Assembly: GCA_905194315.1 (NCBI GenBank)
Contig: CAJJRX010000002.1
Location: forward strand, 1 to 64,000
Length of the DNA: 64,000 nucleotides
From: an uncultured Sutterella sp.
GTDB taxonomy: Bacteria > Pseudomonadota > Gammaproteobacteria > Burkholderiales > Burkholderiaceae_F
Reading direction: 5' to 3'
The notes under the pieces are model-generated. The model searched no databases, had not been told where the DNA came from, and was given only the letters and a program-made list of their open reading frames with translations. The position numbers and the translations under genes were made by a program. Positions 34,796 to 45,051 of the stretch are shown piece after piece. Each line of letters begins with the position of its first letter. The stretch's first letter is position 1.

Positions 34796-36283
34796 ATGAG
34801 AAAAGACGTGCTCGAAATAGTCCAGACACTGAAAAAACTGGCAAGACAGGGATCCGAGCTCCGGCTTGACAGCCGGACGGTACAGCCCGGTGATATTTTT
34901 GTCGCCGTTCCGGGCGCTCATGTCGACGGCCGTCATTTTATTCCGGTCGCCGTTGCCCGCGGCGCTGCCGCGGTTGTGCTTGAAACCCCTGAGACACCGC
35001 TGCCCGCAGCCGGTGTGCCCGTCATTATGGTAAAGGATCTCCTGCAGCATCTCGGTGAGATTGCCAGCGGGTTTAATGATGAGCCCACCCGTGATCTGCG
35101 CGGCGTAGCCGTGACGGGGACCAACGGTAAAACGACGACCACGCACTGGGTGAGTTCGCTGCTGTCGCGACTCGGTGAACCCTGTGCCGTGCTTGGTACG
35201 GTTGGTGCGAAGCTCGGCGACGAGTCGTTTGAAAGTCCTGAACTCACCACGCCTGATGCCATCAGTGTGCAGCGGCTTTTCCGAGCGGTGAAAAAGGCCG
35301 GAGCCCGTGCCTTTGCCGTGGAAGCGAGTTCTGTGGGTCTTGATCAGGGCCGCCTCAAAGGGAGCGATTTCAAAGTGGCGGTGTTCACCAACCTGACACG
35401 TGACCATCTTGACTACCACAAGACCATGGAAAACTATGAAGCGGCCAAGGCCATTCTGTTTGCCTGGCCCGGGCTCACCGGTGCGGTGGTCAATATTGAC
35501 GACCCCGCCGCTGCAACCATGATCCGTGTAGCCCGGGAACACAATGTGCCCGTCTGGACGACAACGCTCACAGGCGCCCGGGTTGAGGCTGATCACCGCC
35601 TGGAGGCAAGGGACATCAGTCTTACCGCTGACGGGATTCATTTCACTCTGCTTATTGACGGTGAAGCGCACCGGCTGCAGCTCCCGCAGGTGGGAGACTT
35701 TAATGTCTCTAACGCGATGGAGGCGATTGCAGCGGTGATGGTGCTCGGTTACAGTGCCCGTGAAGTGCTGCCGCTGGTGTCGACGCTGCCGAGCCCGCCG
35801 GGGCGTATGCAGCTTTTCCGTGCGGAAAACTCGCCGCTGGTGCTCGTGGACTACAGCCATACGCCGGATGCGCTTGAAAAGGCGCTCAGCAGTCTGGCGC
35901 CTGTTGCCCGCGCGCGTAACGGCCGGCTCTGGGCGGTATTCGGCTGCGGCGGAGACCGTGATAAAGGCAAGCGTCCGCTCATGGGTGCAATTGCAGCCCG
36001 TCTCGCCGACGAGACCATTGTGACGAGTGACAATCCCCGCTCCGAGGATCCGGTAGCGATTATCCGTGATATCACGGCGGGGCTCGAAGGGATGCGTACC
36101 GAGCCCGATCGCAAGGCGGCGATTTTCGAGGCCGTGCTGGAAGCCTCACCCGAGGATGTCATTCTGGTTGCCGGCAAAGGGCATGAGACTTATCAGATTA
36201 TTCAGGGCGTGCATCACTTCTTCAGTGATCAGGAAGTTGTCAAGGCGGCTTTCAACGAACGCCGCACGCGCACATTAAAGTGA
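34796..36283 (+). CDS. murE: UDP-MurNAc-tripeptide synthetase (meso-diaminopimelate ligase)
   Basis: A 495-residue Mur ligase. The P-loop TGTNGKTTT lies at 107-115. A DNPRSED motif near residue 410 marks meso-diaminopimelate as the third amino acid, expected for a Gram-negative wall. It adds this residue to UDP-MurNAc-Ala-Glu in the cytosol. ATG at 34796 has AGAAGGA upstream; murF follows 9 bp after the stop. Confidence 0.97.
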   Translation: MRKDVLEIVQTLKKLARQGSELRLDSRTVQPGDIFVAVPGAHVDGRHFIPVAVARGAAAVVLETPETPLPAAGVPVIMVKDLLQHLGEIASGFNDEPTRDLRGVAVTGTNGKTTTTHWVSSLLSRLGEPCAVLGTVGAKLGDESFESPELTTPDAISVQRLFRAVKKAGARAFAVEASSVGLDQGRLKGSDFKVAVFTNLTRDHLDYHKTMENYEAAKAILFAWPGLTGAVVNIDDPAAATMIRVAREHNVPVWTTTLTGARVEADHRLEARDISLTADGIHFTLLIDGEAHRLQLPQVGDFNVSNAMEAIAAVMVLGYSAREVLPLVSTLPSPPGRMQLFRAENSPLVLVDYSHTPDALEKALSSLAPVARARNGRLWAVFGCGGDRDKGKRPLMGAIAARLADETIVTSDNPRSEDPVAIIRDITAGLEGMRTEPDRKAAIFEAVLEASPEDVILVAGKGHETYQIIQGVHHFFSDQEVVKAAFNERRTRTLK

Positions 36284-36292
36284 GGCACAGCT

Positions 36293-37639
36293 ATGGAAGC
36301 AATGGAACTCGAAGAGCTCAGAGAGGTGATTGATGCGGAGGATTTTGTCTATTACTCCGCCTCACAGACCCGGTTCAGCTCGGTGAGCACCGACTCGCGT
36401 ACGATTGAACCCGGTTCGGTGTTCTTTGCCCTGCGGGGCGAGGTTTTTGACGGGCATGATTATGTTGCACAGGCTGCCCGCGCCGGCGCCCTTGCTGTTG
36501 TGGTCGATCACTTCATCCCCGGCGTGGAGGTGACCCAGCTTGTGGTGAAGGACGTGCTTGAGGCGTACGGACAGCTCGCGAGCAAAGTCCGCATGATTCA
36601 CGGTCCGTTTGTGGTGATGGTTGTCGGCAGTAACGGCAAGACAACCACCAAGGACATGATGGCGGATGTGCTTGAGCAGTACTACGGCTACTGCTCCCAT
36701 GCCACGCGCGGCAACCTCAATAACAATATCGGGGTGCCCCGTACTCTGATTGAGCTCGGCAGCGAGCACCGCGCGGCGGTTGTCGAGGCCGGGATTAATC
36801 ACCGCGGAGAGATGGCTCAGCTGGCCCGCTGGGTTCAGCCGGATATGGTTATCGTGACCAACGCACAGCGTGAACACCAGGAGTTTCTTGACAGCGTTCG
36901 TGAAAGCGCCCGTGAGAACGGTCTGGCGATTGTCGCCCTGCGCAAAAACGGCATTGCCGTCATTCCGGCGGATGACCCGCAGTGTGACGTCTGGCGTGAT
37001 CTCGCCCTTGCGCGCGGGGTCAGGGTGGTCACCTACAGCACGAATCCGGATATCCGCGCCGACTTCAACGGTTTTATCCGTGACGGTTTTCTGATTGCCG
37101 AGGGGCATCCCATGGTGCTGCGTGATATGTCAGCACATACGGTGCACAACGCGCTTGCAGTCTATGCGGCAGCGAGCATGATGGGGCTGCGGAAAGTGGT
37201 GATCGAAAATGCGCTGCAGAATTTCAATCTGCCCCGCGGACGGGGTGCACGATATAAGTTGCCTTTTACTGGCTTGGTTGTCGTCGATGAAGCGTACAAT
37301 GCCAATCCCGACAGTGTGAGAGCCACGATGAAGGCGCTCAGTGAGTCGCCGGTCACACCGAAGGCTTATGTGCTCGGGGATATGGCCGAAGTCGGTCAGG
37401 AGGCGGAGGCCGTCCATCGCGAAGTCGGACGCTATGCCCGTGAACTCGGTATTGACCGTTTGATTACTGTCGGCCGTTTTGCGGCACTTGCAGCGGAGGC
37501 CTTCGGGGAAGGTGCTCAGGTTTGCCGGAATGTGGATGAAGCCCTCAGGGCAGCCCGTCTGCTCAGAGGCATCGTTACGATCAAGGCCAGTCACTGCATG
37601 GGGTTTGAACGTCTGGTGAACGAACTGACCGAGAGATAA
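36293..37639 (+). CDS. murF: UDP-MurNAc-tripeptide D-Ala-D-Ala ligase
   Basis: A 448-residue Mur ligase with a P-loop GSNGKTTTKDM near residue 115 and the ARGNLNNNIGVPRTL segment characteristic of MurF. It adds D-Ala-D-Ala to complete the UDP-MurNAc pentapeptide. ATG at 36293 lies just after murE. A small hairpin TCTCCC/GGGAGA (37647-37662) lies in the gap to mraY. Confidence 0.97.
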   Translation: MEAMELEELREVIDAEDFVYYSASQTRFSSVSTDSRTIEPGSVFFALRGEVFDGHDYVAQAARAGALAVVVDHFIPGVEVTQLVVKDVLEAYGQLASKVRMIHGPFVVMVVGSNGKTTTKDMMADVLEQYYGYCSHATRGNLNNNIGVPRTLIELGSEHRAAVVEAGINHRGEMAQLARWVQPDMVIVTNAQREHQEFLDSVRESARENGLAIVALRKNGIAVIPADDPQCDVWRDLALARGVRVVTYSTNPDIRADFNGFIRDGFLIAEGHPMVLRDMSAHTVHNALAVYAAASMMGLRKVVIENALQNFNLPRGRGARYKLPFTGLVVVDEAYNANPDSVRATMKALSESPVTPKAYVLGDMAEVGQEAEAVHREVGRYARELGIDRLITVGRFAALAAEAFGEGAQVCRNVDEALRAARLLRGIVTIKASHCMGFERLVNELTER

Positions 37640-37699
37640 CCATTAAGTCTCCCTTATGAGGGAGATGTTGATAAACAGAATAAAAAGCGAAGATTTGTC

Positions 37700-38854
37700 A
37701 TGCTACTCGCACTTTTTAAATGGCTGGCCGAATCGGTTTCCGGCTTTAACGTTTTCAGCTACCTGACGCTGCGTGCCGTGCTCGCGGCGCTCACGTCGCT
37801 GTTTCTTGGATTCTGGCTCGGCCCCTGGATGATCGCGCGGCTGCGGGAGATGCATTTCGGTCAGGCGGTTCGTGAGAACGGCCCCAAGAGTCATCTGGTC
37901 AAGGATGGTACGCCGACGATGGGCGGGGTGCTGATTCTTTTCTCGATTACCATCTCGACGCTGCTCTGGGCTGATCTGAGCAACCGTTTTATCTGGGTGG
38001 TGCTTTTTGTCACGCTCGGCTACGGCGCCATCGGCTGGATCGATGACTACCGGAAAGTGGTCTATCACAACCCGAAAGGGATGAGTGCAAGAGAGAAATT
38101 CGGCTGGCAGTCGGTGATCGGTCTTGTGGCGGCTTTTTATCTGGTGTTTGCTCTGTCGGTTCCCGCGGGCGGCTCTCTCACAGAAACAGTTGCCGCCTGG
38201 TGGGCTGCCGGCTTCCCGCTCGACGTGTCTAAAAAACTTCACCTCCTGATTCCGTTTTTCAAGGATGTTGCGCTTCCCTTCGGCCTGATCGGATTTGTGA
38301 TTTTCACGTATGTTGTCGTGGTCGGCTCCTCCAACGCGGTCAATCTGACCGACGGACTTGACGGACTGGCAATTCTGCCGAGCGTGATGGTTGGCGCCGC
38401 ACTCGGGATCTTCGCCTATGTGGTGGGTCGTCCCGACTTCTCCTCGTACCTGATTTTTCCGTATATTCCGGGCGCGGGTGAACTGATTGTGATCGCCGGT
38501 GCGCTGTTCGGTGCAGGGCTTGCCTTTTTGTGGTTTAACGCCCACCCGGCGCAGGTGTTCATGGGTGACGTGGGGGCACTTGCCCTCGGCGGCTGCCTGG
38601 GCACCATGGCAGTGGTTACCCGTCAGGAGCTTGTGCTCGCGGTGATGGGCGGCATTTTTGTTGTGGAAACCCTCTCGGTGATGATTCAGACCGTGTATTT
38701 CCGTCTCACTCACGGTAAACGCATCTTCCTGATGGCACCGATTCATCATCATTTTGAACTCAAGGGTTGGAAAGAGACACAGGTGGTGACCCGCTTCTGG
38801 ATTATCACCATCATTCTGGTTCTGATCGGGTTAAGTACCCTGAAGATCCGCTGA
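37700..38854 (+). CDS. mraY: phospho-MurNAc-pentapeptide transferase
   Basis: A 384-residue polytopic membrane enzyme that links phospho-MurNAc-pentapeptide to undecaprenyl phosphate, giving lipid I. Signatures include the SHLVKDGTPTMGGVLIL segment, GWIDDYRK and NLTDGLDGLA, plus MAPIHHHFELKGW near the C-terminus. ATG at 37700. It is central in the dcw cluster, before murD. Confidence 0.97.
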   Translation: MLLALFKWLAESVSGFNVFSYLTLRAVLAALTSLFLGFWLGPWMIARLREMHFGQAVRENGPKSHLVKDGTPTMGGVLILFSITISTLLWADLSNRFIWVVLFVTLGYGAIGWIDDYRKVVYHNPKGMSAREKFGWQSVIGLVAAFYLVFALSVPAGGSLTETVAAWWAAGFPLDVSKKLHLLIPFFKDVALPFGLIGFVIFTYVVVVGSSNAVNLTDGLDGLAILPSVMVGAALGIFAYVVGRPDFSSYLIFPYIPGAGELIVIAGALFGAGLAFLWFNAHPAQVFMGDVGALALGGCLGTMAVVTRQELVLAVMGGIFVVETLSVMIQTVYFRLTHGKRIFLMAPIHHHFELKGWKETQVVTRFWIITIILVLIGLSTLKIR

Positions 38855-38901
38855 TCGTCCGGGGAACAGTCCTCAGGACAGATGTAGGTTAAGTAACAGT
38901 C

Positions 38902-40347
38902 ATGGATAAGCAGACAGATTGCGAAGCGTGCACCCCTCTGGCACTCGTCATCGGGATGGGAGCCTCCGGACTGGCAAGTCTGGAGTACCTGCTCGAGCGC
39001 GGTTACCGTGTGCGTGTCGCGGATACGCGTGAGATGCCGCCGGCGAAGGCGAAGTTTGAAGCGCACCCGGACGTTGAACTCATCACGGGACACCTTGACC
39101 CGGAAATGCTCGACGGGGTGTCCGTGCTGGTCATGAGCCCCGGGATTTCCCCGCTCTACGGTGCGGCAGCCCCGCTGGTGAGTGCCGCCCGCGAGAAGGG
39201 TATTGAGGTTGTCGGAGAAATTGAACTTTTCGCACGGGAACTTCAGCGGCTCCGGCGCGAAAAGGACTATCGCCCTGTGGTGATCGGCATCACCGGCACC
39301 AACGGCAAAACGACCACCACCTCGCTCACCGGGAAAATGGTTGCCGCCTGCGGGCGCTCGGTGATTGTGGCAGGCAATATCGGCCCCAATGCGGTTCATG
39401 AACTGCTGACGGCCGAGCACGAAAACCGTCTGCCCGAGGTCTGGGTGCTTGAGCTCTCGAGCTTCCAGCTCGAGACAACATCCTCGCTCGAGCCTGACGC
39501 TGCCGCCTACCTCAATCTCACCGAGGATCATATTGACTGGCACGGCAGTCTGCAGGCATACGGTGAAGCGAAAGCCCGGATTTTCAAGCCCGGTACGGTA
39601 CGTGTCGTCAACCGTGAGGACAGCGCAACGCTCTCGTACGCCCGAGGCGGTGTTACGGTGAGTTTCGGACAGGATACGCCCGTGAATAACGGTGACGCCG
39701 GTCTGATCAGCAACAACGGTCATACGGTGCTAGTACGCCGTGACAATGATGTGATTGTTCCGCTGATCGCGGAGGAGGATTTGCATATCCTCGGCCGTCA
39801 TAACGCGATGAATGCCCTCGCGGCGCTGCTTCTGATTCATGCGGCAGGCCTTCCCGAGGCTCCTGCCATTGAGGCGCTTCGTGCATACCGCGGAGAGCCG
39901 CACCGTGTTGAAGAGGTGCTCACCACAGCTGACGGCGTCACGTTTGTCGATGACTCCAAAGGTACGAATGTCGGTGCCGTGATTGCTGCAGTAAAGGGTT
40001 TCGGGCAGCAGCACCGCCGTGTGCTCATCCTGATGGGTGGTGACGGCAAGGGACAGGATTTCACGCCGCTGGCCGAGGCGCTCAAGGGCGTTGCCGGCGC
40101 GGTGGCGCTGATCGGACGTGATGCGCCCGGGATTGCTGCGGCGATTGCGCCCGCCGGAATTCCCCAGACGCGCTTTACCTCGCTGGAGGAAGCGGTGGAA
40201 TGGCTCTGGAACCGTCGCCAGAAGGGCGATGTGATCCTGCTGTCGCCGGCCTGTGCGTCATGGGATATGTTTAAGGACTATGCCGAGCGCAGTGCGCGTT
40301 TTGTCGCCCGCGCTCATCAACTCGCAGGTAGGATTGAGTCGTGCTGA
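38902..40347 (+). CDS. murD: UDP-MurNAc-L-alanine:D-glutamate ligase
   Basis: A 481-residue Mur ligase with an N-terminal UDP-binding Rossmann part (VIGMGASGLASLEYLL) and the P-loop GITGTNGKTTTTSL near residue 130. It adds D-Glu to UDP-MurNAc-Ala. The stop overlaps the start of ftsW by 7 bp, suggesting translational coupling. Confidence 0.97.
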   Translation: MDKQTDCEACTPLALVIGMGASGLASLEYLLERGYRVRVADTREMPPAKAKFEAHPDVELITGHLDPEMLDGVSVLVMSPGISPLYGAAAPLVSAAREKGIEVVGEIELFARELQRLRREKDYRPVVIGITGTNGKTTTTSLTGKMVAACGRSVIVAGNIGPNAVHELLTAEHENRLPEVWVLELSSFQLETTSSLEPDAAAYLNLTEDHIDWHGSLQAYGEAKARIFKPGTVRVVNREDSATLSYARGGVTVSFGQDTPVNNGDAGLISNNGHTVLVRRDNDVIVPLIAEEDLHILGRHNAMNALAALLLIHAAGLPEAPAIEALRAYRGEPHRVEEVLTTADGVTFVDDSKGTNVGAVIAAVKGFGQQHRRVLILMGGDGKGQDFTPLAEALKGVAGAVALIGRDAPGIAAAIAPAGIPQTRFTSLEEAVEWLWNRRQKGDVILLSPACASWDMFKDYAERSARFVARAHQLAGRIESC

Positions 40348-41534
40348 AACGTGCAAAAGGCAAACCTTTGACGATCGAACAGCCGTTTGTTCGTCAATCG
40401 ACCTCCGTCGGGCTTAACTGGGAACTGATACTGTGTGTCTTTGCCCTGCTGGGCATTGGTACGGTCATGGTTTATTCCGCGACAACCATGTTTGCCGATA
40501 ATTCACGTTACGGTGTTGAAAGCACCTACTTCCTTGTCAAGCATCTGCAGAGTATCGCGATCGGTCTTTTTGCCTGCATCACCGTTTATCAGATTCCGAT
40601 GCGGGTCTGGTTCAAGCTGGCCCCGTACATTTCTTTTGCAGCTGTCCTGCTGCTCGTTCTTGTGCTGATTCCGGGGGTGGGCAAGGTGGTTAACGGCTCG
40701 CGCCGCTGGATCAATCTCGGTCTGATGAATCTGCAGGTAACCGAAGTGATGAAGGTGGCGGCGCTGCTTTTTGCCGCCTGGTACGCTGTGACCCGCCAGA
40801 CGTTCATGCACTCCTTCCAGAAAGGCTTCCTGCCGATGGCGATCATCATGACGCTCATTGCCGGGCTCATTGCCAAGCAGCCTGACCTCGGCGCACTGGT
40901 GGTGATTGTGGCCGAACTGCTGGGACTGCTTTTCCTGGCCGGACTGTCGATCAACATTTTCATCTTCGTGCTCATTGTGGTCGTGTGCTTTGTGAGCTGG
41001 ATGATTATTGATACTCCGTGGCGTGTCGGACGTCTGATGGCGTACCTCAATCCGTGGGATCCGGAGTACGTGCTCGATAAGGCTTATCAGCTTTCTCACT
41101 CGCTGATCGCCTTCGGGCGCGGTGAACTTTTCGGCGTGGGGCTGGGCGGTTCGGTTGAAAAGCTCTACTACCTGCCCGAAGCGCATACCGACTTTATTAT
41201 GGCTGTCGTGGCCGAGGAGACCGGACTGGTCGGGGTGGCTCTGGTACTCTTTATCGACTACTGGCTGATCCGTTACGCTTTTGAAATCGGCCGCGTGGCG
41301 ATCAAGATTGAACGTTTCTTCTCCGGTCTGCTTGCTCAGGGGATTGGACTGTGGTTCGGCGTACAGGTGTTTATCAACCTGGGTGTGGCCAGCGGCCTGC
41401 TGCCCACCAAGGGGCTGACGATGCCGTTCCTGAGTTTCGGCGGCAGTGCGCTGCTGTCGAGTCTTGTGGCAGTCGGCCTGCTGCTGAGAGTGGATAAGGA
41501 AAACAAAATTCTGATGTTAGGGGGACAGGTATGA
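40341..41534 (+). CDS. ftsW: peptidoglycan glycosyltransferase FtsW
   Basis: A 397-residue SEDS-family membrane protein with about ten hydrophobic segments. It polymerises lipid II at the septum with FtsI. The GSRRWINLG, AKQPDLGALVV and YLPEAHTDFIMAVVAEE segments are family hallmarks. The start is GTG at 40341 inside the murD 3' end. It overlaps murG by 4 bp (ATGA). Confidence 0.96.
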   Translation: MLKRAKGKPLTIEQPFVRQSTSVGLNWELILCVFALLGIGTVMVYSATTMFADNSRYGVESTYFLVKHLQSIAIGLFACITVYQIPMRVWFKLAPYISFAAVLLLVLVLIPGVGKVVNGSRRWINLGLMNLQVTEVMKVAALLFAAWYAVTRQTFMHSFQKGFLPMAIIMTLIAGLIAKQPDLGALVVIVAELLGLLFLAGLSINIFIFVLIVVVCFVSWMIIDTPWRVGRLMAYLNPWDPEYVLDKAYQLSHSLIAFGRGELFGVGLGGSVEKLYYLPEAHTDFIMAVVAEETGLVGVALVLFIDYWLIRYAFEIGRVAIKIERFFSGLLAQGIGLWFGVQVFINLGVASGLLPTKGLTMPFLSFGGSALLSSLVAVGLLLRVDKENKILMLGGQV

Positions 41535-42637
41535 CAGAGGGGCGTCGCATGGTTATTGCCGCGGCAGGGACAGGCGGGCACGTTATGCCCGGACTGGCTG
41601 TTGCCCGTGAAATGAAAAAACGCGGCTGGCAGATTGACTGGATCGGTACTCAAACCGGTATGGAAAGTCAGCTCGTTGCACGGGATGAGATCCCCTTTAC
41701 GGGACTTAATTTCAGAGGGGTTCGCGGCCGGGGGCTGTTCGGTGCACTCACGGGCGGCATCAAACTGATTCTTGCAACACTCTCCGCACGCTCGGCTCTG
41801 AAACGCTGCCGTCCCGACGTCGTCTTTTCCACGGGAGGTTATGTGGCTGTCCCGGTCGGATTTGCCGCACGCTCGCTGCGCATCCCGCTGGTGATGATGA
41901 ACTGTGATGCGGATCTGCTGATGTCCACCAACACACTGATGCCGTTCTGCCAGGCGCTCGCCTGCGGTTTCGCCGGCGGTGCCCGTTCCTTTGCCAAGAG
42001 TAAAGGTGTGATCACGGGGAACCCGGTGCGCGCGGATATTGTGGCGCTTGCGCCGGTTGAGGAACGCTTCCGTGACCGTGAGGGACCGCTGCGTCTGTTT
42101 GTGTTTGGCGGCAGTCTTGGTGCGAAGGTGCTCAATGAAACACTTCCCGAGGCGCTGGCGCTTATTCCCGAGAACGAACGTCCGATCGTGGTGCATCAGA
42201 CCGGCAAGGACAGAGACGCCGAGGTGCGAGAACACTATGAGCGGCTCAATGTGAAGGCCGAGGTTGTGCCGTTTATCAACGACATGGCGGCACGCTACCG
42301 CGACTGTGATGTGGTGATGTGCCGCGCGGGCGCCACAAGTGTGAGTGAACTGTGTGTGGGCGGTGTGCCGGCGATTCTTGTGCCGTTTGTGGCAAAGACA
42401 ACCGCGCATCAGCTCGGTAACGCCCGCTTCATGGCCGGCAAGGATGCCGCCGTTCTTCTCGAGCAGAAGGATCTGACGCCTGAACGAGTGAAAACAATTT
42501 TAACCGGCCTGACACGTGAACGACTGCTTACAATCGGGCAGAATGCTCGTGCACTGGGTAAAGCCGATGCCACGGCAAATGTGGCGCTGCTGATCGAACG
42601 CATCAGCAGCGGCAAGGGCCCGCAGCAGGACGCATAA
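41531..42637 (+). CDS. murG: UDP-GlcNAc:lipid I N-acetylglucosamine transferase
   Basis: A 368-residue GT28 glycosyltransferase that makes lipid II on the inner face of the membrane. The N-terminal AAGTGGHVMPGLAVA loop and the later VFGGSLGAKVLNE and RAGATSVSEL motifs are characteristic. ATG at 41531 overlaps ftsW. A GAGCGGG/CCCGCTC hairpin (42657-42678) without T-run lies before murC. Confidence 0.97.
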   Translation: MTEGRRMVIAAAGTGGHVMPGLAVAREMKKRGWQIDWIGTQTGMESQLVARDEIPFTGLNFRGVRGRGLFGALTGGIKLILATLSARSALKRCRPDVVFSTGGYVAVPVGFAARSLRIPLVMMNCDADLLMSTNTLMPFCQALACGFAGGARSFAKSKGVITGNPVRADIVALAPVEERFRDREGPLRLFVFGGSLGAKVLNETLPEALALIPENERPIVVHQTGKDRDAEVREHYERLNVKAEVVPFINDMAARYRDCDVVMCRAGATSVSELCVGGVPAILVPFVAKTTAHQLGNARFMAGKDAAVLLEQKDLTPERVKTILTGLTRERLLTIGQNARALGKADATANVALLIERISSGKGPQQDA

Positions 42638-42700
42638 AAAGGAAAAGACAGGCAGTGAGCGGGCTGTGAAACCCGCTCGCGGTAAAACAAAAGGAAAAGT

Positions 42701-44101
42701 ATGTTTCTTGTAAAACATCTGCACTTCATTGGTATCGGCGGCGCCGGGATGAGCGGTATCGCCGAGGTGCTTCTCAACCTCGGTTATGTGGTGAGCGGTT
42801 CCGACCTTCAGAGCACCCCTGTGACGGAACGGCTTCAGACGCTCGGTGCCCGCATTTATATCGGACACGATAAGAAGCACATCCGCGGCGCTGATGTCGT
42901 GGTGATCTCTTCGGCCGTGAAGGCGGATAACCCTGAAGTGGTGGCTGCCCGCGAAATCGGCGTGCCTGTCGTGCCCCGTGCCGTGATGCTTGCAGAGCTG
43001 ATGCGTCTGCGCCGCGGTATCGCGATCGCCGGTGCACACGGGAAAACCACAACCACTTCGCTCACCACCTCTCTGCTGGCGGCCGGAGGCCTTGATCCCA
43101 CTTTTGTGATCGGCGGCAAACTTAACAGTGCCGGTGCCAATGCCTGCCTGGGAACCGGTGAGTTTCTGGTCGCCGAGGCTGACGAGTCTGATGCGTCCTT
43201 TCTCAATCTCACGCCGGTGATTTCCGCCGTCACGAATATTGACGAAGACCATATGGATACGTATGGTCATAACTTTGAAACGCTCAAGAGCGCTTTTGTC
43301 GATTTTCTTGAACGGCTGCCGTTTTACGGCGTGGCCGTGCTTTGCGTCGATGATGAAAACGTGCGCTCTATTGCACCGCGCGTGACCAAACGCATTGTGA
43401 GCTACGGTCTGGTCAATGACGCGCAGGTTCGCGCCATTGATGTACGGGCGGTCGGCACGCAGATGGCCTTTACCGTGCTGCGTCCGGATCACTCTCCGCT
43501 GCCGGTTGTGCTGAATCTGCCGGGTCTGCATAATGTGCGCAATGCGCTTGCCGCTATTGCCATTGCCACGATTGTCGGCGTGAGTGACGAGGCGATCGTC
43601 AGAGGACTGCTGGAATTCCGCGGCGTGGGCCGCCGCTTCTCGCGCTACGGGGAAGTGGCACTGCGCAACGTTGACGGCAGCATCCGCGGGCACTACGAAC
43701 TCATTGACGACTACGGACACCATCCGCACGAAATGGCGGCTACGATTGCCGCCATCCGCGGCGCCTGGCCTGAGCGCCGTCTGGTGGTGGTTTTCCAGCC
43801 CCACCGCTATACGCGTACGCGTGACTGCTTTGAGCAGTTTGTTGAAGTGCTCAGACCCATTGACAGTGTTGTCCTTCTGGATGTGTACCCTGCCGGTGAG
43901 GCGCCTATTGAAGGGGCAACGAGTCAGGCCATTGCTGATGAAATTGCGGCACGCGGTGGTGTGCGTCCCCGTGTGTGTTCGCTCGACGAAATTAAAACAG
44001 TTCTTGATGAAGTCGCCCGGGACGGTGATGTGGTGGTCACCATGGGTGCGGGCTCGATCGGTCGTGTTCCGGCACAGCTCGCCGGCGCTTCAATCAAATA
44101 A
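42701..44101 (+). CDS. murC: UDP-N-acetylmuramate:L-alanine ligase
   Basis: A 466-residue Mur ligase that starts the pentapeptide by adding L-Ala to UDP-MurNAc. The GIGGAGMSGIAEVL segment near residue 10 and the P-loop AGAHGKTTTTS near 109 are typical. ATG at 42701 has AAAGGAAA upstream. ddl follows 11 bp later. Confidence 0.97.
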   Translation: MFLVKHLHFIGIGGAGMSGIAEVLLNLGYVVSGSDLQSTPVTERLQTLGARIYIGHDKKHIRGADVVVISSAVKADNPEVVAAREIGVPVVPRAVMLAELMRLRRGIAIAGAHGKTTTTSLTTSLLAAGGLDPTFVIGGKLNSAGANACLGTGEFLVAEADESDASFLNLTPVISAVTNIDEDHMDTYGHNFETLKSAFVDFLERLPFYGVAVLCVDDENVRSIAPRVTKRIVSYGLVNDAQVRAIDVRAVGTQMAFTVLRPDHSPLPVVLNLPGLHNVRNALAAIAIATIVGVSDEAIVRGLLEFRGVGRRFSRYGEVALRNVDGSIRGHYELIDDYGHHPHEMAATIAAIRGAWPERRLVVVFQPHRYTRTRDCFEQFVEVLRPIDSVVLLDVYPAGEAPIEGATSQAIADEIAARGGVRPRVCSLDEIKTVLDEVARDGDVVVTMGAGSIGRVPAQLAGASIK

Positions 44102-44112
44102 AGGATGAAAAA

Positions 44113-45033
44113 ATGACAGAAGAACGCGTTGTGCTCTTTATGGGCGGCACCTCCTCGGAGCGGGAAGTCTCGCTGATGTCGGGAGCCGGCGTCCGTGATG
44201 CGCTGCTTTCGCGCGGTGTGAATGTGACGGTTTTCGACCCGAAGGAGCAGAGCCTCGCCGAGCTCGAGTCGGGCGGCTACTCCCGTGCTTTTATTGCACT
44301 GCACGGCGTGGGTGGTGAGGACGGCACACTGCAGGGTGTGCTCAACTACCTCGGCATTCCGTATACGGGGCCGGGTGTTATGGCCTGTGCTATCGCCATG
44401 GACAAGGAAATGACCAAGACCATCTGGCGTGCCGGCGGTCTGCCTGTTCCTCAGGGGATTTCCGTGCGCAGCGGTGTGAGCGACGAGGTGCTCTGCAGCG
44501 TGATCGAGCGGCTCGGTAAAACCGGTCTGGTGGTCAAACCCGACCATGACGGCTCTTCGATCGGCGTGAGCAAACTCGATTCGCCCACGCTTGAGAGTGT
44601 GCGCGAAGCCGTTGAAAAGATGCCCGATGATGAGATGCTTATCGAGGAGTACATCCACGGACGCGAGTTCACGGTGGCGCTGCTTGACGGCCGTGCACTG
44701 CCGGTTATCGAGATCGTGGCGCCCGAAGGGGATTATGATTTCCAGAACAAGTACTACGGGGATGCCGTGAAGTATGTCTGCCCGGCGCCGCTCGATGCGG
44801 AGAAGACGGCAGAGCTCTCCGCGCTGTGCGAAAAGGCGTTTGCCCTGATCGGTGCCCGCGGCTGGGCGCGAGTTGATGCTCTGCAGCGTGAGGACGGCAG
44901 TTTTGTACTGCTTGAGATCAACACCTCCCCGGGAATGACCCCGCACTCGCTCGTGCCGATGGCGGCCCGCGCGGTCGGTGTCTCGTATGCGGATCTGTGC
45001 CTCAAAGTGCTCTCGCTTGCACAGACCGACTAA
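44113..45033 (+). CDS. ddl: D-alanine:D-alanine ligase
   Basis: A 306-residue ATP-grasp enzyme that makes the D-Ala-D-Ala used by MurF. It shows LFMGGTSSEREVSLMSG, the HGVGGEDGTLQG motif near residue 63 and EINTSPGMTPHSLVP near the end. The location between murC and ftsQ fits the DdlB type. Confidence 0.96.
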   Translation: MTEERVVLFMGGTSSEREVSLMSGAGVRDALLSRGVNVTVFDPKEQSLAELESGGYSRAFIALHGVGGEDGTLQGVLNYLGIPYTGPGVMACAIAMDKEMTKTIWRAGGLPVPQGISVRSGVSDEVLCSVIERLGKTGLVVKPDHDGSSIGVSKLDSPTLESVREAVEKMPDDEMLIEEYIHGREFTVALLDGRALPVIEIVAPEGDYDFQNKYYGDAVKYVCPAPLDAEKTAELSALCEKAFALIGARGWARVDALQREDGSFVLLEINTSPGMTPHSLVPMAARAVGVSYADLCLKVLSLAQTD

Positions 45034-45051
45034 GACATAGAGTCAGCAGAT